In this document: one piece after another, positions 59,501-64,000 of the stretch | How positions within the stretch are numbered: position 1 is the first letter of the stretch | How the letters are laid out: every line of letters begins with the position of its first letter | DNA from: Paracoccus versutus | Lineage (GTDB): Bacteria > Pseudomonadota > Alphaproteobacteria > Rhodobacterales > Rhodobacteraceae | Length of the DNA stretch: 64,000 nucleotides | Direction of reading: 5' to 3' | Assembly (NCBI RefSeq): GCF_000763885.1 | Contig: NZ_JRKO01000033.1 | Coordinates: 1-64,000 of the forward strand | Made by a program: the position numbers and the translations under genes | Notes under the pieces: generated by a model | What the model was told of the DNA's origin: nothing | Database searches by the model: none | What the model saw: the letters and a program-made list of their open reading frames with translations, nothing else

Positions 59501-62330
59501 ATGGGTAAATGGACCCCGACCGACTATGATCCCGACGATTTCGCCAATCGCCGCCACATCGGGCCGTCCCCGGCCGAGATGGCGGCGATGCTGAAGGTCG
59601 TGGGCGCCGAGACGCTGGATGAGCTGATCGGCCAGACCGTGCCGGCCAGCATCCGGCAGGCCGAGGCCCTGGACTGGCCGGCGCTGTCCGAGGCGGCGCT
59701 TTTGCAGCGCATGCGCGAGGTGGCGGCCAGGAACCGGGTCATGACCAGCCTGATCGGGCAGGGCTATTACGGCACGGTGACGCCGCCCGCGATTCAGCGC
59801 AATATCCTGGAGAACCCGGCCTGGTATACCGCCTACACCCCCTATCAGCCCGAGATCGCCCAGGGCCGGCTGGAGGCGCTGCTGAACTTCCAGACCATGG
59901 TCGCCGACCTGACCGGGCTGCCGGTGGCCAATGCCAGCCTGCTGGACGAGGCCACTGCCGCCGCCGAGGCCATGGCCATGGCGCAGCGCGTGGCGAAGTC
60001 CAAGGCGCCTGCGTTCTTCGTCAGCGAGAACCTGCATCCCCAGACCATCGCCGTGATCGAGACCCGTGCCGCGCCGCTGGGGATCGAGGTCGTCCGCGGC
60101 ACGGAATGCGATCCGTCGGCCGTGTTCGGGGCGATCTTCCAGTATCCCGGCACTTTCGGCGAGGTCCGGGACTATACCGCCGAGATCGCGGCGCTGCATG
60201 CCGCGGGCGCGGTGGCGATCATGGCGACCGACCTGCTGGCGCTTTGCGTGCTGAAGGAGCCGGGTGCGATGGGTGCCGACATCGCCGTCGGCTCGGCGCA
60301 GCGCTTCGGCGTGCCCATGGGCTATGGCGGGCCGCATGCCGGCTTCATGGCCTGCCGCGACGAGATGAAGCGCGCCATGCCGGGGCGGATCGTCGGCGTG
60401 TCGATCGACGCCAAGGGCAACCGCGCCTATCGCCTGTCGCTGCAGACGCGCGAACAGCATATCCGGCGCGAGAAGGCGACCTCGAACGTCTGCACCGCGC
60501 AGGCGCTGCTGGCGGTGATGGCGAGCTTCTATGCCGTGTTCCATGGGCCGGTCGGCTTGCGTGCCATCGCCCAGCGGGTGCATCTGAACGCGGCGACGCT
60601 GGCCGAGGCGCTGCGCGCCGCCGGGGCCGAGGTCCAGCCCGAGGCGTTCTTCGACACCATCACCGTGCGGGTGGGCGTGGGGCAGGCGGGGATCCTGGCC
60701 GCCGCCCGGCATCGCGGCATCAACCTGCGCCAGGTCGGGCGCGACCGGGTCGGGATCTCGGTCGACGAAACCACGGATGCGGGGGTGATCGCGCGGGTGC
60801 TGGACGCTTTCGGCATCACCGACCCGGCCCGGCCGGCCGCGACGCCCGCGATCCCCGAGGCGCTGATCCGCGAAAGCGACTACCTGACCCATCCGGTCTT
60901 CCACATGAACCGGGCGGAATCCGAGATGATGCGCTATATGCGCAGGCTCAGCGACCGCGACCTGGCGCTGGACCGGGCGATGATCCCGCTGGGTTCCTGC
61001 ACCATGAAGCTGAACGCCGCTGCCGAGATGATGCCGATCACCTGGCCCGAGTTCGGTGCGCTGCATCCCTTTGCCCCCGAGGACCAGGCGGCCGGCTATC
61101 ACGAGGTCTTTGCCGACCTGACCGAGAAGCTGTGCGCGATCACCGGCTATGACGCCTTTTCCCTGCAGCCGAACAGCGGCGCGCAGGGCGAATATGCCGG
61201 GCTGCTGACCATCGCCGCCTATCACAAGTCGCGGGGCGAGGATCGCGACATCTGCCTGATCCCGGTCAGCGCCCATGGCACCAACCCGGCCAGCGCGCAG
61301 ATGGCGGGGATGAAGGTCGTGGTGGTGAAATCGGCGCCGAACGGCGACATCGACCTGGAGGATTTCGCCGCACATGCGGCGAAGGCCGGCGACCGGCTGT
61401 CGGCGGTGATGATCACCTATCCCTCGACGCATGGCGTCTTCGAGGACACGCTGCGCGAGGTCTGCCGCATCACCCATGACCATGGCGGCCAGGTCTATAT
61501 CGACGGCGCCAACATGAACGCGCTGGTGGGGCTGGTGCGGCCGGGCGAGATTGGCGGCGATGTCAGCCACCTGAACCTGCACAAGACCTTTGCCATCCCG
61601 CATGGCGGCGGCGGTCCCGGCATGGGGCCCATCGGGGTCAAGGCGCATCTGGCGCCCTTCCTGCCCGCCGATCCGCGGACGGGTTCGGGCGCGGTCTCGG
61701 CGGCGCCTTGGGGGTCTGCCTCGATCCTGCTGATCTCCTGGGCCTATATCCTGATGATGGGCGGCGCCGGGCTGACGCAGGCGACGCGGGTCGCGATCCT
61801 GAACGCGAATTATGTCGCCAGCCGCCTGGCCGGCGCCTATCCGGTGCTGTTCATGGGCAATCGCGGCCGGGTGGCGCATGAATGCATCCTGGACACCCGC
61901 CCCTTCCAGGAGCATGGCGTGACCGTGGACGACATCGCCAAGCGGCTGATCGACAACGGTTTCCACGCGCCGACGATGAGCTGGCCGGTCGCCGGCACGC
62001 TGATGGTCGAGCCGACCGAATCGGAAACCAAGGCCGAGATCGACCGGCTGGTCACCGCCTTCCTGGCGATCCGCGACGAGATCACCGAGATCGCCGAGGG
62101 CCGGATCGGTGCCGAGGCGTCGCCCCTGCGTCATGCGCCGCATACGGTCGAGGATCTGGTCGCCGACTGGGACCGCGCCTATTCGCGCGAGCAGGGCTGT
62201 TTCCCGCCGGGCGCCTTCCGGGTGGACAAGTACTGGCCTCCGGTCGGGCGGGTGGACAATGCCTATGGCGACCGCAACCTGGTCTGCACCTGCCCCCCCG
62301 GTCGAGGATTATGCCGAGGCGGCAGAGTGA
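59501..62330 (+). CDS. gcvP: Glycine decarboxylase P protein, with C-terminal frameshift
   Basis: About 943 residues of the single-chain P protein. The start reads [19 protein letters not shown], the pyridoxal phosphate Lys695 is in [20 protein letters not shown], and [15 protein letters not shown] is typical. It decarboxylates glycine and loads H-protein. At 62293-62299 a run of seven C breaks the frame: removing one C restores ...[12 protein letters not shown] and a stop at 62328-62330, the expected family end. As written, translation would run to a stop at 62417-62419 through the terminator. Only the last ~10 residues are affected, so the enzyme may still work, or the C-run may be a sequencing error. 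GTGATG start; ATG chosen. Confidence 0.93.
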
Positions 62331-62339
62331 TGCGTCCTG

Positions 62340-62365
62340 CCCCGCCGATGTTTCGGCGGGGTTTT
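62340..62365 (+). terminator. Intrinsic terminator of the gcv operon
   Basis: CCCCGCCGA (62340-62348) pairs with TCGGCGGGG (62353-62361), followed by TTTT. It lies ten bases after the predicted in-family gcvP stop and inside the frameshifted extension. Confidence 0.85.
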
Positions 62366-62454
62366 CCCGCGGCAGGAGGCAGAGCAGAAAGCTTCGAAAC
62401 AGGTCTTGCGGCCCCTTGACAAGCCCCGGCGCTTGCGCGAGATAGCACGCCCAT

Positions 62455-62530
62455 GGGGCCGTAGCTCAGTTGGTAGAGCGCATCGTTCGCAATGATGAGG
62501 TCAGGGGTTCGATTCCCCTCGGCTCCACCA
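62455..62530 (+). tRNA. tRNA-Ala (CGC)
   Basis: Acceptor GGGGCCG pairs with CGGCTCC (one G-U), the D arm is AGCTCAGTTGGTAGAGC, the anticodon loop TTCGCAA holds CGC on a CATCG/TGATG stem, and the T arm is AGGGGTTCGATTCCCCT. CCA is encoded. It reads GCG. A TTGACA at 62417-62422 is a plausible -35 of its promoter. Low-G+C, decayed DNA begins right after its 3' end, so the gene may be an integration site. Confidence 0.97.
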
Positions 62531-62662
62531 GAAAATCCGCATAGAATTATGTTTTTATAGGGTTTTCTGTGGGGTTTCCCGCATTCATCCCATCATCAAG
62601 GCCGGTCACGTTTCTGGTCTTGGCGAGGCCGAGAAGATTTCCTCGCCAGACTATGCGATGCC

Positions 62663-62983
62663 TCATGGAATTGGGCGAAAGTCGGGGCTTTCGATTCGGT
62701 GCAACGGGTGCAAATATTCCCCTGCACATCGCCTGATTCTGAAATCGACCCCTCGATAGAACCCGAAATCATTCAGCCAAGTAACGCCACAGGCATTGCC
62801 CACATCGGGCACTTTCCGATTGGTACGCTGCTTCGACGGCTTGGGTGGCTCTCTCTTGACCACAGTGCGATCTGACTTGCCAATGGCTTAGGCGACGAGG
62901 AACGGGTCTTTTCCAATCTTCTGCATTTCGGTGGAATCCAGGTAGGAAGCATAGCCGTGAGCAACAACATGACGGAGGAACGT
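62663..62983 (-). pseudogene. PIN-like DUF4411-family toxin remnant
   Basis: The frame reads TFLRHVVAHGYASYLDSTEMQKIGKDPFLVA, then a stop (TAA, 62890-62888), then AIGKSDRTVVKREPPKPSKQR and NRKVPDVGNACGVTWLNDF, ending GFYRGVDFRIR. The KPSKQRxNRKVPDV and IGKDPFLVAYA patterns are those of the DUF4411 PIN-domain-like toxins, where a Tyr codon is expected at the stop (TAC to TAA). The N-terminal half is not recognisable and unrelated residues follow the normal end. It therefore appears to be a dead toxin gene. The family call comes from memory of the motif and needs a search. Confidence 0.55.
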
Positions 62984-63137
62984 CACGTCGATCTTCTCTC
63001 CTATCCCCCATGCCAGCGCGCCAGTCCCCGCCCGCCGCGTAGCGATCAGCCAACCATGGGATGACGATGCAGACTGTGGCTCCGAATGCACTGTTTTCAT
63101 CCCGGAAGCTCCCCTTTCAACGCGTCCACCTCGGAGT

Positions 63138-63271
63138 ATGTTTTTGCCACAAAGGAAGGGTGCAACGGCACAGAAGCGGCACAAGCCAGATGAGATCGTG
63201 GCAAAGCCGCAGCGGTTGAAGTGCTGCGCAGCCAGGCGGGCTGGGTAGTCAACGACAAGCGGATCGGCTGA
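63138..63271 (+). pseudogene. IS3-type transposase remnant
   Basis: From ATG 63138 the frame gives QKRHKPDEIVAK, the typical start of an IS3-family OrfA. A one-base loss then shifts the frame to VEVL (63215-63226), as expected for the continuation LRQVEVL. Ten codons later comes WVVNDKRI, a motif from the middle of OrfB. Most of both reading frames is missing, so this is a deletion-fused scar. No terminal inverted repeats were found. Confidence 0.5.
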
Positions 63272-63318
63272 TGGAGCTTTTAACCCAGCTGGATCAGGAC
63301 GTTGATATAATGATCTAA
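63256..63318 (+). pseudogene. C-terminal fragment of an XRE-type antitoxin
   Basis: The frame QADRLMELLTQLDQDVDIMI ending at TAA 63316-63318 resembles the extreme C-terminus of HigA-like XRE antitoxins, which often end in LxxLGxDVxIVI-type sequence. No helix-turn-helix is found upstream; the IS3 remnant abuts it. The match is short. Confidence 0.35.
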
Positions 63319-64000
63319 CCGCGCGTCTCACGCGGCATCGGAGCCATATCCATTCTTGTATTTGGATAACGAAAAAGGTGGGTGTGGGTTTATTCCACGG
63401 CCGCCTTTCATTGAAGTGTCAGGTTCTAAACGCAGAGATTGCGGAATTTGCCCATCGCAGCTGACGAGCCTTTCAGGCTATACGATCGCGAAGCTGCTTT
63501 CATCCTTACCGTTGTGGCGCCTTTTCCAATCAAGGTTTTCTCCTGCTTTTAGCTTAGCGGTTCATTTTTTCCCTCTTGGGTGCAGTTTTTGGTTTTATCC
63601 CTTTGAACGATTTTTTACCGCGCCACGAACGTGCGCGACATGAATAAAATAAATAGGATAATGGTAGAAAAATGCGCTAACACCATTCCCCAGTGTGGAT
63701 AGATCGGCTTTGGCAGCCTTCCAAGATCATCTGACATCCGGCAGCTATACCAGTATCGTATATTCTGGCCGCCCACTCAGAATAACTCGCCCCGCCAGAA
63801 GTGATTATATAATTCCCAGTGTAGCCGTTAAGGTCGGAAATGCCGGTAGTCAGCCGATCGATAGGGCTATCGCTGCGAGAGCGGAAACCACGTCAAACAT
63901 CGCAACGTGGTGCTTTGCGTTTGGTATGGCAGAAATAGCGGCGCCGCCAAAAACAGCTACAGGCAAGATCTAGATGGAAAGGCTTGTCAGCCCCATGATC
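63319..64000. other. Low-G+C stretch without recognisable genes
   Basis: About 680 bases with base composition clearly less G+C-rich than the rest of the window and with T-rich runs (for example around 63530-63610). Short open frames at 63356-63643 and 63695-63973 have no ribosome-binding site or recognisable motif and look random. No tRNA or CRISPR-like repeat is seen. Confidence 0.5.

Noticed and set aside
58943..62143. A 1066-codon minus-strand open frame over gcvH/gcvP
   Set aside because: Antisense shadow of the well-supported glycine cleavage genes.
62769..63053. A 94-codon minus-strand frame in the island
   Set aside because: Out of frame with the toxin-like motif region and without any recognisable pattern.
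63356..63973. Two short + strand frames near the right edge
   Set aside because: No ribosome-binding site, no motif, and composition typical of random sequence at this base content.
1..64000. CRISPR arrays, prophage and rRNA operons
   Set aside because: Searched by eye; no regularly spaced repeats, phage structural genes or rRNA segments were seen.

Overview
The window is G+C-rich bacterial chromosome with tightly packed, often ATGA-overlapping genes. Gene content points to an alphaproteobacterium of the order Rhodobacterales, most likely Paracoccus or a close relative. The pointers are a PQQ cluster with quinoprotein-relay accessory genes, a glycine-riboswitch-controlled gcvTHP operon, a SoxS-like thioredoxin, a yfgM-bamB-der operon, and a catechol siderophore locus of the kind expected for a parabactin-type polyamine siderophore. 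The genus is an inference; no rRNA or other decisive marker is present.

Layout. 1-3.6 kb: an orphan type VI secretion cargo module (ketosynthase-like protein cut by the window edge, PAAR-like DUF4150 effector candidate, propeller-like candidate immunity protein, truncated TIGR02270-like gene, DUF6484 gene). 3.7-22.9 kb: mostly housekeeping genes (rpmB, ogt, meaB, serS, yfgM-bamB-der, rarD, Trm112/Lon-N/CnoX-like operon, exonuclease III, an OmpR-type regulator, ribA plus an L,D-transpeptidase, an SDR, a THUMP RNA methyltransferase, a VOC protein). 22.9-24.7 kb: a phosphoesterase and a lipid kinase. 25-31.6 kb: 2,3-dihydroxybenzoate synthesis (entC-entB-entA), a free-standing aryl carrier protein, EntE-type adenylase, a free-standing VibH-like condensation domain and an acetyltransferase. 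31.6-34.7 kb: two membrane proteins, tRNA-Gly, a cyclopropane-fatty-acid synthase homologue and tRNA-Cys. 34.9-39.1 kb: an alcohol dehydrogenase/aldehyde dehydrogenase/DUF779 operon with an AcoR-like regulator lacking an AAA+ domain. 39.2-44.7 kb: a very large alpha-2-macroglobulin. 44.7-56.8 kb: PQQ biosynthesis (pqqABCDE), two quinoprotein-relay accessory genes, a NitT/TauT-type ABC transporter, and a regulator/FIST/hybrid-kinase operon resembling the C1-metabolism FlhSR system. 56.8-62.4 kb: an SDR, a tandem glycine riboswitch and gcvT-gcvH-gcvP, with a one-base frameshift at the very end of gcvP. 62.5-64 kb: tRNA-Ala followed by lower-G+C, decayed DNA with remnants of a PIN-like (DUF4411) toxin, an IS3-type transposase and an XRE antitoxin.

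How the parts work together. The siderophore locus can make 2,3-dihydroxybenzoate, activate it, load it on the carrier protein and transfer it to an amine. The PQQ locus makes the cofactor for periplasmic alcohol/methanol-type dehydrogenases; the adjacent SoxYZ-like carrier, metallohydrolase and two-component genes fit that role. A dispersed hairpin-plus-GATATTT repeat family occurs at five places in intergenic DNA. Several convergent gene pairs share or overlap their stop codons.
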